Positions 53,150 through 62,430 of a stretch of 64,000 nt of DNA are shown one piece after another (the stretch's first letter is position 1; the number at the start of each line of letters is the position of its first letter). The notes beneath the pieces were generated by a model. It did not search any database. It saw only the letters and a list, made by a program, of their open reading frames with translations, and was not told the origin of the DNA. This DNA is from Bacteroidota bacterium (GTDB lineage Bacteria; Bacteroidota; Bacteroidia; UBA7662; CANHCV01): NCBI GenBank assembly GCA_947501265.1, contig CANMVY010000004.1:152933-216932 (forward strand), given 5' to 3'. The translations under genes were made by a program, and so were the position numbers.

Positions 53150-54214
53150 ATGAAACGGATTCTCATCACCGGCGGTTGCGGGTTTGTAGGCGCAACGTTA
53201 GCGACGTCTTTCAAAACCAAATACCCCGATTATCACATCATCGCCTTCGATAACCTGAAACGACGTGGTTCTGAGTTGAATATTCCACGACTTAAAGCGA
53301 TGGGAATTGAATTCGTGCATGGAGATATCCGCAACGCCGAAGATTTTCACGACCTTCCCGAAGTAGATTTGGTGATTGAAGCCGCGGCCGAGCCTTCGGT
53401 TCTTGCCGGTTTGGAAGGAAGCACGGGCTATCTTCTGAACACCAATTTGCAAGGAACCATTCATTGCCTCGAGTACGCCCGTAGGTCCAAGGCTCAATTC
53501 ATCTTCCTATCAACCAGTCGAATTTACCCGATGTCCACCATCGACCAAATTCGTTACCGGGAAGATGCCACCCGATTTGTTTTGGAAGAAAACCAAACCA
53601 TCCCGGGTGTTTCTCCACTTGGATTGTCGGAACAGTTTCCTCTTCAAGGCTCTCGATCGCTTTACGGGGCCAGCAAGCTGGCATCGGAACTCATGGTCAC
53701 CGAATACGACGCGCTTTTAGGTGTTCCTGCCGTGATCAACCGTTGCGGGGTGATTACCGGCCCGTACCAAATGGGCAAGGTGGATCAAGGCGTGGTAGTG
53801 TTGTGGGTTGCCAAACATTTCTGGAATCAGAAATTGGGTTACTTCGGCTACGGTGGTACCGGAAAACAAGTTCGCGATATGTTGCATGCCGATGATTTGT
53901 TCCGTTTGGTCGATTGGCAAGCTCACCACTTGAACGAAGTTCGCGGACAAATTTTCAACGCCGGAGGCGGACCGGAAGTGAGCGTTTCTTTGCTCGAGCT
54001 AACCGCACTTTGCGAAGAAATCACCGGAAATAAAATTGAAATTCAACGGGTTGCAGAAACAAGAGCAGCCGATATCCCTTGGTACGTAACCGACAATTCG
54101 AAGATTACGAAAACCATGGGTTGGAAACCCGAAAAAACACCGAAAGATATTATCTTTGACATTTACAACTGGATTCGTGAAAACGAATCTGCCTTAAAAC
54201 CCATTTTAGGTTAA
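53150..54214 (+). CDS. NAD-dependent epimerase/dehydratase (CDP-paratose/tyvelose epimerase-like), first copy
   Basis: A 354-residue nucleotide-sugar short-chain dehydrogenase. NAD motif LITGGCGFVGATLA, catalytic Ser in FLSTSRIYPMST and the YxxxK in YGASKLASE; RCGVITGPYQMGK and FNAGGGPEVSVSLLE match CDP-sugar epimerases. Start at 53150 is chosen because the longer frame would begin inside the tRNA gene. It lies seven bases before the second epimerase and is probably the first gene of a glycan operon. Exact sugar unknown. Confidence 0.85.
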   Translation: MKRILITGGCGFVGATLATSFKTKYPDYHIIAFDNLKRRGSELNIPRLKAMGIEFVHGDIRNAEDFHDLPEVDLVIEAAAEPSVLAGLEGSTGYLLNTNLQGTIHCLEYARRSKAQFIFLSTSRIYPMSTIDQIRYREDATRFVLEENQTIPGVSPLGLSEQFPLQGSRSLYGASKLASELMVTEYDALLGVPAVINRCGVITGPYQMGKVDQGVVVLWVAKHFWNQKLGYFGYGGTGKQVRDMLHADDLFRLVDWQAHHLNEVRGQIFNAGGGPEVSVSLLELTALCEEITGNKIEIQRVAETRAADIPWYVTDNSKITKTMGWKPEKTPKDIIFDIYNWIRENESALKPILG

Positions 54215-54220
54215 TTCGAT

Positions 54221-55282
54221 ATGAAAATTTGCTTGGTTACCGGTTCAGCCGGACTCATTGGAAGTGAAGCGGTTCGATTTTTCTCGGATAAATTCGATCT
54301 CATCGTCGGAATCGACAACAACATGCGCGCCTACTTTTTTGGCGATAACGCTTCCACCGAGTGGAACCGCAAACAATTGGAAAATCAAGTCAGCAACTAC
54401 ACCCATCGCAACGCCGATATTCGCAGCTACGAAGCCTTGGAAGTCATCTTCAAAGAATTCGGAGCCGACATCGACCTGATCGTGCACACCGCAGCTCAGC
54501 CCTCCCACGATTGGGCAGCGCGGGAGCCGCTTACCGATTTCGGAGTGAACGCTACCGGCACGGTGAACATGCTCGAACTCACCCGTCACCATTGCCCCAA
54601 GGCGGTGTTCATCTTCACGTCAACCAACAAGGTTTACGGCGACACCCCGAACTACCTTCCCTTGGTAGAATTGGAAGACCGGTGGGAAATTGCGGAATCT
54701 CATCCGTATTTCACCCACGGAATCGACGAAAACATGTCGATTGACCACAGCAAACACAGTTTATTCGGCGCTTCCAAAGTGGCGGCCGACGTGATCGCCC
54801 AAGAGTACGGCAAGTACTTCGGCATGAATGTGGGCGTTTTCCGCGGCGGCTGTTTAACGGGACCTCAACACAGCGGAACCCAGTTGCACGGATTTTTGAG
54901 TTACCTCATGAAATGTGCCATTACGGGCGATCATTACACCGTTTTTGGCTACAAAGGAAAACAAGTTCGCGACAACATTCACTCCTGGGATTTGGTGAAC
55001 ATGTTTTGGCATTTTTACCAAAATCCACGTCAGGGAGAAGCTTACAATGCCGGGGGCGGACGTCACAGCAATTGCTCCATGAAGGAAGCCATTGCCGTTT
55101 GCGAGAAGATTACCGGCAAACCCATGAACTATTCTTACACCGAAGACAACCGCATTGGAGACCACATTTGGTACATTTCCAATGTTCGGAAGTTTAAAAA
55201 CGATTATCCTTCTTGGGATTATCGCTACAATTTGGAAGATATCTTATCTCAAATTCACGACAGCATGTCCTCTCGAGTATGA
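54221..55282 (+). CDS. NAD-dependent epimerase/dehydratase, second copy (CDP-tyvelose epimerase-like)
   Basis: A 353-residue extended short-chain dehydrogenase. NAD motif [29 protein letters not shown], catalytic region [13 protein letters not shown] and YxxxK-like [37 protein letters not shown]. The tyrosine of YxxxK appears as Phe-Gly-Ala-Ser-Lys (no Tyr), which is a notable change unless another residue serves. It resembles RfbE-type CDP-paratose 2-epimerases. It overlaps the glycosyltransferase gene by ATGA and pairs with the first copy. Confidence 0.83.
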   Translation: MKICLVTGSAGLIGSEAVRFFSDKFDLIVGIDNNMRAYFFGDNASTEWNRKQLENQVSNYTHRNADIRSYEALEVIFKEFGADIDLIVHTAAQPSHDWAAREPLTDFGVNATGTVNMLELTRHHCPKAVFIFTSTNKVYGDTPNYLPLVELEDRWEIAESHPYFTHGIDENMSIDHSKHSLFGASKVAADVIAQEYGKYFGMNVGVFRGGCLTGPQHSGTQLHGFLSYLMKCAITGDHYTVFGYKGKQVRDNIHSWDLVNMFWHFYQNPRQGEAYNAGGGRHSNCSMKEAIAVCEKITGKPMNYSYTEDNRIGDHIWYISNVRKFKNDYPSWDYRYNLEDILSQIHDSMSSRV

Positions 55283-56019
55283 AGTTGAGCATTGTCATTC
55301 CCGCCTACAACGAATCGGAATCGATCGTTGAAACCTTGGAGAAGTTCTACGAAGAACTTCAACGGGAAGGGATTGACCACGAAATTTTGGTGGTGAACGA
55401 CAACTCCAAGGACGATACCTTGTCCGTTCTTGAACGGATGTCGGCCAGCATTCCCACCTTGAGGTACGTTACCAACCCTCCTCCCCACAACGGATTTGGG
55501 TATGCTGTTCGAAAAGGGTTGGAATCGTTTTCGGGCGATTGCGTTGCGGTGGTGATGGCCGACATGAGCGACGACCCGAAGGATGCGGTGAAGTACTACC
55601 GCACCATGTTGGAGGGCAACTACGATTGCGTTTTCGGCAGCCGATTCATCAAGGGCGGAAAAGTTTACGACTATCCCCGCCATAAATTGATCCTCAATCG
55701 AATAGCGAACACCATCGTTCGTTTCACCTTCGGAATTCGTTACAACGACTGCACCAATGCGTTCAAGTTGTACAAAAAAGAAACCATCGACGGGCTCAAG
55801 CCCTTCATGTCGCCCCACTTCAACCTTACGTTGGAGCTGCCTTTAAAAGCCATTGTTCGGGGTTATTCGTACACCGTGGTTCCCAATTCGTGGACCAACC
55901 GAAAGTTTGGGGTGAGCAAATTAAAAATCAGAGAGATGGGAAGTCGCTACTTCTTCATCATGATGTATTGCCTGATCGAAAAATTCTTCGCTCGGGGAGA
56001 TTTCAAAAAGAAGTATTAA
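55279..56019 (+). CDS. Glycosyltransferase family 2
   Basis: A 246-residue GT-A glycosyltransferase resembling dolichyl/undecaprenyl-phosphate sugar synthases. [13 protein letters not shown], the nucleotide-binding [10 protein letters not shown], a metal-binding-type [12 protein letters not shown], and GSRFIKGG. The start at 55279 coincides with the ATGA overlap and gives the canonical N-terminus. No C-terminal membrane helices of the GtrB type are evident. It could make the lipid-linked sugar donor used by membrane glycosyltransferases such as the neighbouring DUF2723 protein (inference). Confidence 0.88.
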   Translation: MKLSIVIPAYNESESIVETLEKFYEELQREGIDHEILVVNDNSKDDTLSVLERMSASIPTLRYVTNPPPHNGFGYAVRKGLESFSGDCVAVVMADMSDDPKDAVKYYRTMLEGNYDCVFGSRFIKGGKVYDYPRHKLILNRIANTIVRFTFGIRYNDCTNAFKLYKKETIDGLKPFMSPHFNLTLELPLKAIVRGYSYTVVPNSWTNRKFGVSKLKIREMGSRYFFIMMYCLIEKFFARGDFKKKY

Positions 56020-56042
56020 GTTTGAAAAAGTAAAATAACGAT

Positions 56043-59000
56043 ATGACTGGATTCAACCGTTTAAACAACATCGTAGGCTGGCTGGTATTTTTAGTGGCCG
56101 CAACCACCTACACCCTTACATTGGAACCCACGGCAAGCTTTTGGGATTGCGGTGAGTTTTTGTCGGCCGCTTACAAATTGCAGGTGGTTCACCCTCCGGG
56201 TGCGGCCTTCTTCCTTACCTTGGGTCGTATTTTCACCTTGGGCGCTGATCCAGCGGATGTAGCGTGGAGGATCAACTTCATGAACGGTTTGGCCTCGGCC
56301 TTTTCGATTTTGTTTTTGTTTTGGACCATCACGGCCATCGCTCGAAAAATCATGATGAAAGATGAAAGCGATGCCTCCAACATGGGCAAAATCATTGCTG
56401 TTTTGGGCGCAGGTGCCGTTGGTGCTTTGTGTTACACCTTTACCGATTCGTTCTGGTTTTCCGCTGTAGAAGGCGAGGTTTACGCTTTATCGAGCATGAC
56501 CACCGCTTTGGTATTTTGGTTGATTTTCAAATGGGATCAGCATGCCGATGAAGCGGATTCCGATCGTTGGTTGATTCTTTTGGCGTTTTTGATGGGTATT
56601 TCTGCAGGAATTCACTTGTTGAATTTGCTTTGTATCCCTGCCATTTGTTTCGTTTACTACTTGCGTCGTTACACCTTTAGTTGGGTGGGTTTATTGAAAA
56701 CCTTTGCATTAGGTTGCGTTATTTTGGTTTTCATTCAAATTGGGGTTATTGCTAAAATCCCTTCGTTGGCGGCGTATTTCGACCGTACGTTCGTGAACTC
56801 TTTCGGCACCGAACGCGGCGCCGGATCGGTTTTCTTCCTGGTTATTTTGGGCATCATTACCGCAGCAGGATTGTGGTGGACCCAGCGAAAAGCCAACGGC
56901 TGGTGGAAAACCAGTTTCTTGATGTTCGCCTTCATCTTGATCTCCTACTCTTCTACGTTTGTGGTGGTGATTCGCTCCAAAGCCAACCCCAGCATCGACA
57001 TGAACGATCCCGAAGATCCGTATTCTTTGGTGTCCTACATCAATCGTGAGCAATACGGCGACGTGCCTTTGCTTTCGGGTCCATACTTCAATGCAGGAGA
57101 ACCCATCGATCAAAAAGAAGGGCCGAAAAAATGGAGATGGGATGCCTTCTCCAAGAAATACGTTCAAATGGATGGAGATCCCGTCTACAAATACGATCCT
57201 AAAAAATCAACCATTTTCCCTCGTATTTACAAGCGTGCTGGAACACAAGAACGCCATTTGGTGTATTACGAGAATTTTACCGGCATCAAGCGCGACGATC
57301 CCCGCAAGCCAAGCTGGGTAGCCGATAACTTGGGCTTCATGTTCTCGTACCAATTGGGAACGTTGTGGTTCCGCTACTTCATGTGGAATTTCACCGGTCG
57401 CCAAAACGATATTCAAGGGCACGGACCGGGTTGGTTCAACTACCAGAGGGAAGGAAACTGGATTTCCGGAATTCCGGCATTGGACAATACATTGAATCCA
57501 CACGTAGAAAACCAAAACAATCTTCCTGAAAGCGCCACCAGCAACTGGGGTCGAAATACGTATTTCTTCCTCCCATTGTTGTTCGGTATTTTGGGCATGA
57601 TTTTCCATTTTAGAAAAGATCGTAAAATGGCCATCACCGTGTTGAATTTATTTGTTCTTACCGGAATTGCCATTAACCTTTATCTGAATCCCGATCCCGT
57701 TCAACCTCGTGAGCGTGACTACGTTTACGTGGGTTCGTTCTACGCTTTCGCCATTTGGGTGGGCTTGGGCGTATTGATGTTGGTGGATTTCTTAATGAAG
57801 AAGATGGATGGAAAGATGGCCGCTACTTTGGGTACGGTAATCGGAATTTTAGCTGTTCCCACCATCATGGCGAGTCAAAACTGGAACGACCACGATCGTT
57901 CCGATAAGTACACGGCCCGCGATTTTGCGATTGACTACCTCGAAAGCTGCGCGCCGAATGCGATTCTCTTCACCATGGGCGACAACGATACGTATCCGTT
58001 GTGGTACGCTCAGGAAGTGGAAGGCATTCGAACCGACGTTCGCATCATCAACCTAAGCTTATTGGGAACCGATTGGTACATCAATCAAATGCGGGAGCCG
58101 GTGAACGGACATCCTGGTTTAAGAATGACGCTTCAACCGCAGCAAATTGTTCAAGGGAACCGCGATTATGTGCCGGTGGTTCCAAGTTTGGAAAAATTGG
58201 CCAACAACCGATTTGAATTGAAAGACGTGATGAACTTCATCGCTTCCGATAAAAATCAGGAATTTGGCATTCAGATTCCTTTCTTACCAAGCCAGAAGCT
58301 GCGCATTTCGGTAGATACCGTTGCTGCCATCAAAAACGGCTGGGTAACCGAGCGTTTCCGTCCTTACATGACTCCGGCTATGGAGTGGGATGTGCCCAAA
58401 CAGTACTTGTTCAAGAACGATTTGGCCATGTTCGACATCATTGCCAACAACATGGAAAGACCGATTTATTTCACGGTTAGTATGCCAACGGAGCAGTATT
58501 GCGGTTTGCAAAAATACTTCCAGGTGGAAGGGTTGACCTATCGTTTGGTACCTGTGAATTACCAAGCACCACAGGGTGAAATTGGTTTGGTGGAACCCGA
58601 TTTGATGTACAACAACATGGTAAAGAAATTCGTTTTCGGAAACATGAACGGCAAAAAGCACGGCCCCATTTACATCGATCCTGAGACGTTGCGCATGACC
58701 ATTAACCTCCGTCAGAATTACGTTCGCACGGCGGATGCATTGATCAACATTGGCGACAAAGCCCGTGCACTTCAGGCCTTGGATAAAATGGAAGAGGAAA
58801 TGCCTCACCCCATTATTCCGATGGATGGTCGTTTGGTTCTTCGCCAAGTGGATGCGTTGTACCGCGCTGGCGGCATGGACAAAGCCCAGAAGAAGATCGA
58901 AAGTTATTGGGATTGGATTGGAAAGGATTTGACCTATTACGGTACGGCCTCCATGAAAGACCAAATGGAGATTTACAAAGATGAAATCAATCTTCAGAAT

Positions 59001-59126
59001 TACATCATGAACAGCATGTTGCAAATGATGGAAATGAATGGTCAGAAAGCGAAAGCGGATGCCCTTCGTTCGAAGATGAACGGATGGATGGGAAAGCTTA
59101 CAGCGGCCATCAATCAACAACAATAA
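56043..59126 (+). CDS. DUF2723 family membrane protein (putative O-glycosyltransferase, TMEM260-like)
   Basis: A 1,027-residue protein. About the first 340 residues hold numerous membrane helices, with the family signature TLEPTASFWDCGEFLSAAYKLQVVHPPGA. A further set of helices runs from ~515 to 620, followed by a large soluble C-terminus with a TPR-like end (ALINIGDKARALQALDKM). The eukaryotic relative TMEM260 is a protein O-mannosyltransferase, so a polyprenyl-sugar-dependent protein glycosyltransferase is the likely role, unproven here. It follows GT2 by 23 bases, linking it to the glycan cluster. Confidence 0.85.
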   Translation: MTGFNRLNNIVGWLVFLVAATTYTLTLEPTASFWDCGEFLSAAYKLQVVHPPGAAFFLTLGRIFTLGADPADVAWRINFMNGLASAFSILFLFWTITAIARKIMMKDESDASNMGKIIAVLGAGAVGALCYTFTDSFWFSAVEGEVYALSSMTTALVFWLIFKWDQHADEADSDRWLILLAFLMGISAGIHLLNLLCIPAICFVYYLRRYTFSWVGLLKTFALGCVILVFIQIGVIAKIPSLAAYFDRTFVNSFGTERGAGSVFFLVILGIITAAGLWWTQRKANGWWKTSFLMFAFILISYSSTFVVVIRSKANPSIDMNDPEDPYSLVSYINREQYGDVPLLSGPYFNAGEPIDQKEGPKKWRWDAFSKKYVQMDGDPVYKYDPKKSTIFPRIYKRAGTQERHLVYYENFTGIKRDDPRKPSWVADNLGFMFSYQLGTLWFRYFMWNFTGRQNDIQGHGPGWFNYQREGNWISGIPALDNTLNPHVENQNNLPESATSNWGRNTYFFLPLLFGILGMIFHFRKDRKMAITVLNLFVLTGIAINLYLNPDPVQPRERDYVYVGSFYAFAIWVGLGVLMLVDFLMKKMDGKMAATLGTVIGILAVPTIMASQNWNDHDRSDKYTARDFAIDYLESCAPNAILFTMGDNDTYPLWYAQEVEGIRTDVRIINLSLLGTDWYINQMREPVNGHPGLRMTLQPQQIVQGNRDYVPVVPSLEKLANNRFELKDVMNFIASDKNQEFGIQIPFLPSQKLRISVDTVAAIKNGWVTERFRPYMTPAMEWDVPKQYLFKNDLAMFDIIANNMERPIYFTVSMPTEQYCGLQKYFQVEGLTYRLVPVNYQAPQGEIGLVEPDLMYNNMVKKFVFGNMNGKKHGPIYIDPETLRMTINLRQNYVRTADALINIGDKARALQALDKMEEEMPHPIIPMDGRLVLRQVDALYRAGGMDKAQKKIESYWDWIGKDLTYYGTASMKDQMEIYKDEINLQNYIMNSMLQMMEMNGQKAKADALRSKMNGWMGKLTAAINQQQ

Positions 59127-59142
59127 GGGCGAATGCCCATCG

Positions 59143-59178
59143 AACCACAAAGGCGAGCTTCGGCTCGCCTTTGTGGTT
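59143..59178. terminator. Bidirectional terminator between DUF2723 and the BamA-like gene
   Basis: AACCACAAAGGCGAGC, TTCG tetraloop, GCTCGCCTTTGTGGTT followed by TTT: a 16-bp perfect stem. Confidence 0.92.
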
Positions 59179-59179
59179 T

Positions 59180-60631
59180 TTAGAATGGCCGCATCTTCAA
59201 AGAGATGTGCAAACGATTTTGCCAACCGCCCTCCCGAAATGCAGCTCCCCAATACAAACCCAACCATCCTTGCGGAATTTGCAATTGGGTTCCCAAGGCT
59301 CCACTGAAGATCGATATCGCATCTGCTTTTCCCGCTTGTACCTGTAGGGAAGCAAAGGACGAGGACTCGAAGTACCACCGTTGTTCCAGTTGCAGCCATC
59401 CCCAACTTTTTACAGTGAGCTGCCCTTCATCCAACCCTTTCCAGGTATCCATTCCACCTACCCGAAGTTCCTCCAGCGGCAAACCGCGCAATCCCATGCT
59501 TCGAAATTGAATCCCTGTTTTCCAATAGGTGTTCCAGCTCCAAATTCGATGCACTTTGACGTTCCATTGCGAGCGAGGCCCGGCAGTCCAAACTTGTGCT
59601 TGCATTTCTCCACCTTGGCTGCGGAAAGGATTCCAAAAATCCCAACTCCATTTTAGTCCGATGGGAAAATACCTGGTCAACGTGTCGGGAGTGGTCCATG
59701 AGCGTTGGCCCACCGTAAAACGAAGGTATTGTTGGGGAGAGAACAGGAATTCAACTCCACCTTGGAGGTCGCTCATCAATTGAGAAGTATCGCGCCGGTA
59801 GGTATTTCCTTGAAAGCCAAGTCCGATTGGCGCATAGAATAAGCCAGATTTTCTCCATTCCAGCTGCATTTGCGTTGCTTGTTGCAAGCCCCGAAAACCA
59901 AAATCCAACTCCCCTCCCCGCTTCAGCCAATTGGCCCCGTGGGCTTGGAATTCTCCGGTAATTTGAACCACGTTGCGTCCATCGGGCAGGAGGTTATTGG
60001 CCAGGGCCAACATTCCATCGAACACGTTCACCTTGCGTTGTGCCAGGAACAGCCGAAGGCGAAGCGAGTCGTTTTCGGTGATCCACTGGGGGGGGCTGGT
60101 TTGTTCGATGAAGGAAAGGGATTGAAGTTGTTGTGCCGCTTTTTTCCAAACCGTGGTTGACACGGATTTTCCAGGTTTCAACCGCATTTGCCGCTGTAAC
60201 CATGATGGATTTACCCACTGCGCTGCGGCACCAACGTCGATTGAGCCCATGACCGACAAGGAACCGGAATCGATGTTCACCCATCGCAGCAGGGTATCGT
60301 TCTTCCACGCCCAAATTTGATAGTTGGCAGAGGCATTCCAATAGCCGCGATCGCGGTAGGTTGAAAGGTTTTCGCCCGTGTCGATGGTGGGAATGGCTGG
60401 ACCGGGAAGGAGGAACCATTGGAAAGGTTGGGATGAGTCGAGGGATGCGGTGTAAAATCTATTCCCGCGCAAGCTGTCGAGCGCAAATTGAACGTAATCG
60501 ATAGCGCGGGGAACATCGTTCGAGAATTTGCATCCCCAAACCTTGGTTGAATCTTTGAAACAAATGCGAATGGGTTGAGCATAGGCGCCCGTGCATCCTA
60601 AAAAAAACACTAATTTTACCCAAAGTTTCAC
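59180..60631 (-). CDS. Outer-membrane beta-barrel protein, BamA/TamA-like
   Basis: A 483-residue exported protein (signal peptide LWVKLVFFLGCTGAYA). Residues ~130-200 contain a POTRA-like piece (QRQMRLKPGKSVSTTVWKKAAQQLQ), and residues ~210-483 alternate amphipathic beta strands with aromatic ends, ending in Phe (KMRPF), as expected for Omp85-family barrels. It is shorter than BamA (one POTRA-like domain at most). Start is a GTG at 60631. The minus-strand box TACCTTTG (60636-60643) ends four bases before it. Function may be assembly or translocation at the outer membrane; not certain. Confidence 0.65.
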   Translation of the reverse strand: MKLWVKLVFFLGCTGAYAQPIRICFKDSTKVWGCKFSNDVPRAIDYVQFALDSLRGNRFYTASLDSSQPFQWFLLPGPAIPTIDTGENLSTYRDRGYWNASANYQIWAWKNDTLLRWVNIDSGSLSVMGSIDVGAAAQWVNPSWLQRQMRLKPGKSVSTTVWKKAAQQLQSLSFIEQTSPPQWITENDSLRLRLFLAQRKVNVFDGMLALANNLLPDGRNVVQITGEFQAHGANWLKRGGELDFGFRGLQQATQMQLEWRKSGLFYAPIGLGFQGNTYRRDTSQLMSDLQGGVEFLFSPQQYLRFTVGQRSWTTPDTLTRYFPIGLKWSWDFWNPFRSQGGEMQAQVWTAGPRSQWNVKVHRIWSWNTYWKTGIQFRSMGLRGLPLEELRVGGMDTWKGLDEGQLTVKSWGWLQLEQRWYFESSSFASLQVQAGKADAISIFSGALGTQLQIPQGWLGLYWGAAFREGGWQNRLHISLKMRPF

Positions 60632-60635
60632 CTTT

Positions 60636-60643
60636 CAAAGGTA
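60636..60643 (-). promoter_or_regulatory. -7 promoter box of the BamA-like gene
   Basis: Minus strand TACCTTTG, ending four bases from the GTG start; the divergent hemW start is immediately to the right. Confidence 0.5.
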
Positions 60644-60647
60644 CGTT

Positions 60648-61760
60648 TTGGCCGGCATCTATCTACATATTCCCTTCTGCAGAAAAAAATGCAGCTACTG
60701 TGATTTTCATTTCAGCACTTCTTTGCGCACAAAATCCATGGTTTTGGAGGGGATGGTTCGTGAAATCCAAGCTTCCAAAACCCTCTTGCCCCAGGCTTCC
60801 ATCGATACCATTTATTTTGGTGGAGGTACACCTTCTTTGTTATCGGCCTTGGAATTGGAGCTTCTATTGAATGAAATTTACCGGAATTTTTCGGTGAGTC
60901 AACAGGCAGAAATCACGTTGGAATTGAACCCGGAAGATGGGAATGAGGAACATTTAGGGGCTTTATTCCAATTGGGAATCAACCGTTTGAGCATGGGTGT
61001 TCAGTCGATGAATCCAGATATTTTGGCTTTTTCGAATCGAAATCACGAAGCCCAACAATCGGTTTTGGCCTTTGATGCCGCTCGAAAAGTTGGGTTCCAA
61101 AATATTTCGGTGGATTTGATGTTTGGATTTCCGGGGCAAACTTTGGAACAATGGAAGGCGGATGTGATGTTTTGGAAGGGGAAGAATCCCGAGCACATCA
61201 GTTTGTATTCGCTAACGGTGGAGGACCGAACGGCTTTGAAAAAGTGGGTGAAATCGAAGCAGGTTTTCCCTTTGGAGGAGGAGAAGGTCGCCGAAATGTT
61301 CCACTGGACCTCGGAATTTTTGGAGGAGCACGGTTGGGAACATTACGAGGTTTCGAATTTTGCACGTGTCGGATTTCGGAGTCAGCACAACGGGAATTAC
61401 TGGAAAGGGATTCCGTATTTGGGCATTGGTCCGTCGGCTCACGGCTACGATGGTGAACACCGTCGGTGGAATCCGCGCAACAATGTGAAATACGGGAAAG
61501 CGTGGCGGGAGGGAAATGGGATTTGGGAGGAGGAGTTGCTTTCGGAGGTGGATCGGTTCAACGAGTTGTTGATGGTTCGGCTTCGAACGGCGGAGGGGCT
61601 GCCGCATTCGGAGGTTCCTTCGATTTTTTTACCGCGTTTGGTTCGGCAATGGGAGTGCATTGACGGAGATTACCGGCAGTTGGAATCTGGAAAATTTCGA
61701 TTTTCGAAAGCCGGTTGGTTGGTGATGGATTCGTTGCTGGTGGATTTGTTTAAGGGGTGA
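60648..61760 (+). CDS. hemW: Radical SAM heme chaperone HemW
   Basis: A 370-residue radical SAM protein. Starting at the TTG at 60648 gives the canonical N-terminus AGIYLHIPFCRKKCSYCDFHF, including the three Cys that bind the [4Fe-4S] cluster and the fourth HemW Cys-type residue. FGGGTPSLL, ELNPED, GINRLSMGVQSMN and SVDLMFGFPGQT follow in order. It delivers heme to acceptor proteins and is often misnamed oxygen-independent coproporphyrinogen oxidase. An in-frame GTG at 60591 would add 19 residues that overlap the BamA-like signal peptide, so I reject it. Confidence 0.9.
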   Translation: MAGIYLHIPFCRKKCSYCDFHFSTSLRTKSMVLEGMVREIQASKTLLPQASIDTIYFGGGTPSLLSALELELLLNEIYRNFSVSQQAEITLELNPEDGNEEHLGALFQLGINRLSMGVQSMNPDILAFSNRNHEAQQSVLAFDAARKVGFQNISVDLMFGFPGQTLEQWKADVMFWKGKNPEHISLYSLTVEDRTALKKWVKSKQVFPLEEEKVAEMFHWTSEFLEEHGWEHYEVSNFARVGFRSQHNGNYWKGIPYLGIGPSAHGYDGEHRRWNPRNNVKYGKAWREGNGIWEEELLSEVDRFNELLMVRLRTAEGLPHSEVPSIFLPRLVRQWECIDGDYRQLESGKFRFSKAGWLVMDSLLVDLFKG

Positions 61761-61767
61761 GGGCCTT

Positions 61768-61846
61768 CTCCCTTCGAGAGCCTCAGGGAGCGGAGCCTCA
61801 GGGAGCGGAGCCTCAGGGACCACCCTTCGGCAGGCTCAGGGACCAC
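61768..61846. repeat. Tandem CTCAGGGAGCGG dispersed-repeat cluster
   Basis: CCCTTCGAGAGCCTCAGGGAGCGG-type words: a 15-base unit GAGCCTCAGGGAGCG occurs twice in tandem, followed by variant copies ending CTCAGGGACCACC, one preceded by CCCTTCGGCAGG. Related to repeats at 13.56 and 45.06 kb. Confidence 0.75.
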
Positions 61847-61855
61847 CGCCCGGTC

Positions 61856-61888
61856 CTCGAGTTTCCGCCAATAGGCGGAAGTATCGAG
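61856..61888. repeat. TCGAG-type palindromic dispersed repeat, second copy
   Basis: CTCGAGTTTCCGCC, loop AATA, GGCGGAAGTATCGAG. Same outer arms (TCGAGTTT..AAGTATCGAG) as 44812-44851 with a different inner stem. Confidence 0.7.
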
Positions 61889-62036
61889 AGGCCGGTCCTA
61901 GACCGTCCTTCGGTGGAATTCGGGGACAAGTCCAACCCCTCCCCGGAAGTAAAGTTAAGGGGTAGAGCCGTTTCAATCGTTTCCAATTTTTTTATTTCAA
62001 AATAATCAATCCCCGAAATTGGCATCGCCTTTTTTT

Positions 62037-62160
62037 AACTTATTCGTTTTGAAACGTTTATAAACGTTTACGATACGGCTTTGGGGTTGGAGGTGGTATA
62101 GGTTTGCATTCAAAAGGAAAAGGGATGCATAAAATAGCTTTAGAGGAGTTTAGGAAGAAA
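62037..62160 (+). repeat. 124-bp direct repeat, upstream copy (A)
   Basis: From AACTTATTCG to TAGGAAGAAA. It matches 62835-62958 with six substitutions by my count (about 95% identity, no gaps) at an offset of 798 bases. It includes the AAACGTTTATAAACGTTT palindrome, a -7 box TAGGTTTG (62099-62106) and 12 codons of a recombinase-like reading frame. Confidence 0.95.
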
Positions 62161-62220
62161 CCGTTTTTCCGACGATGGAAAATATTGATGAGCGAAAGCC
62201 AACAAAAAAGTAAATTTTAA
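62125..62220 (+). pseudogene. Truncated 5' remnant of a tyrosine recombinase gene
   Basis: The ATG at 62125 opens a 31-codon frame whose first 12 codons (MHKIALEEFRKK) align with the intact recombinase start (MHELALEDFRKK). A weaker likeness (PFFRRW against LVFKRY) continues for six codons, then homology stops and a TAA follows at 62218-62220. The promoter box is 19 bases upstream of the ATG in both copies. It looks like the stump left when hicAB came to occupy the rest of a gene copy. It may still be transcribed into hicA. Confidence 0.8.
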
Positions 62221-62232
62221 TTTACCTTTACG

Positions 62233-62430
62233 ATGAAATGTTCTCAGGCGTTTCAATGGCTTTTGAAGGATGGTTGGCAGGTTGTTTCGCAAAAAGGTTC
62301 GCATGTTAAATTGAGGCATCCGAATAAGCCAGGCGTCATTATTTTCCCGAATCATGGAAGTCAGGAATTGGGAAAAGGGTTAGCTAAAAAATTGTTTAAG
62401 CAGGCTGGGATAAAAATTGGATGGAGATGA
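62233..62430 (+). CDS. hicA: HicA-type mRNA interferase toxin
   Basis: A 65-residue basic protein with the HicA fold signature: helix SQAFQWLLKDGWQVV, then the catalytic-His strand KGSHVKLRHP (His24) and VIIFPNHGSQELGKGLAKKLFKQAGI. HicA cuts or blocks mRNA translation when free. A near -7 box TACCTTTA (62223-62230) ends two bases before the ATG, giving a practically leaderless start. Followed by hicB with overlap. Sits between the two 124-bp repeats, so it was likely acquired with or by the recombinase module. Confidence 0.88.
   Translation: MKCSQAFQWLLKDGWQVVSQKGSHVKLRHPNKPGVIIFPNHGSQELGKGLAKKLFKQAGIKIGWR

Larger units (their letters stand above)
61761..62036. other. Gene-free repeat cluster after hemW
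   Basis: 276 bases of GC-rich palindromic repeat family members (described separately) followed by an AT-rich stretch. It is the first half of a 472-base gap before hicA. No gene or terminator with a T tract is seen. Confidence 0.7.

Noticed and set aside
58284..59405. 373-codon minus-strand frame
   Set aside because: Antisense to DUF2723, and extends through the strong terminator into the BamA-like gene in a different frame.
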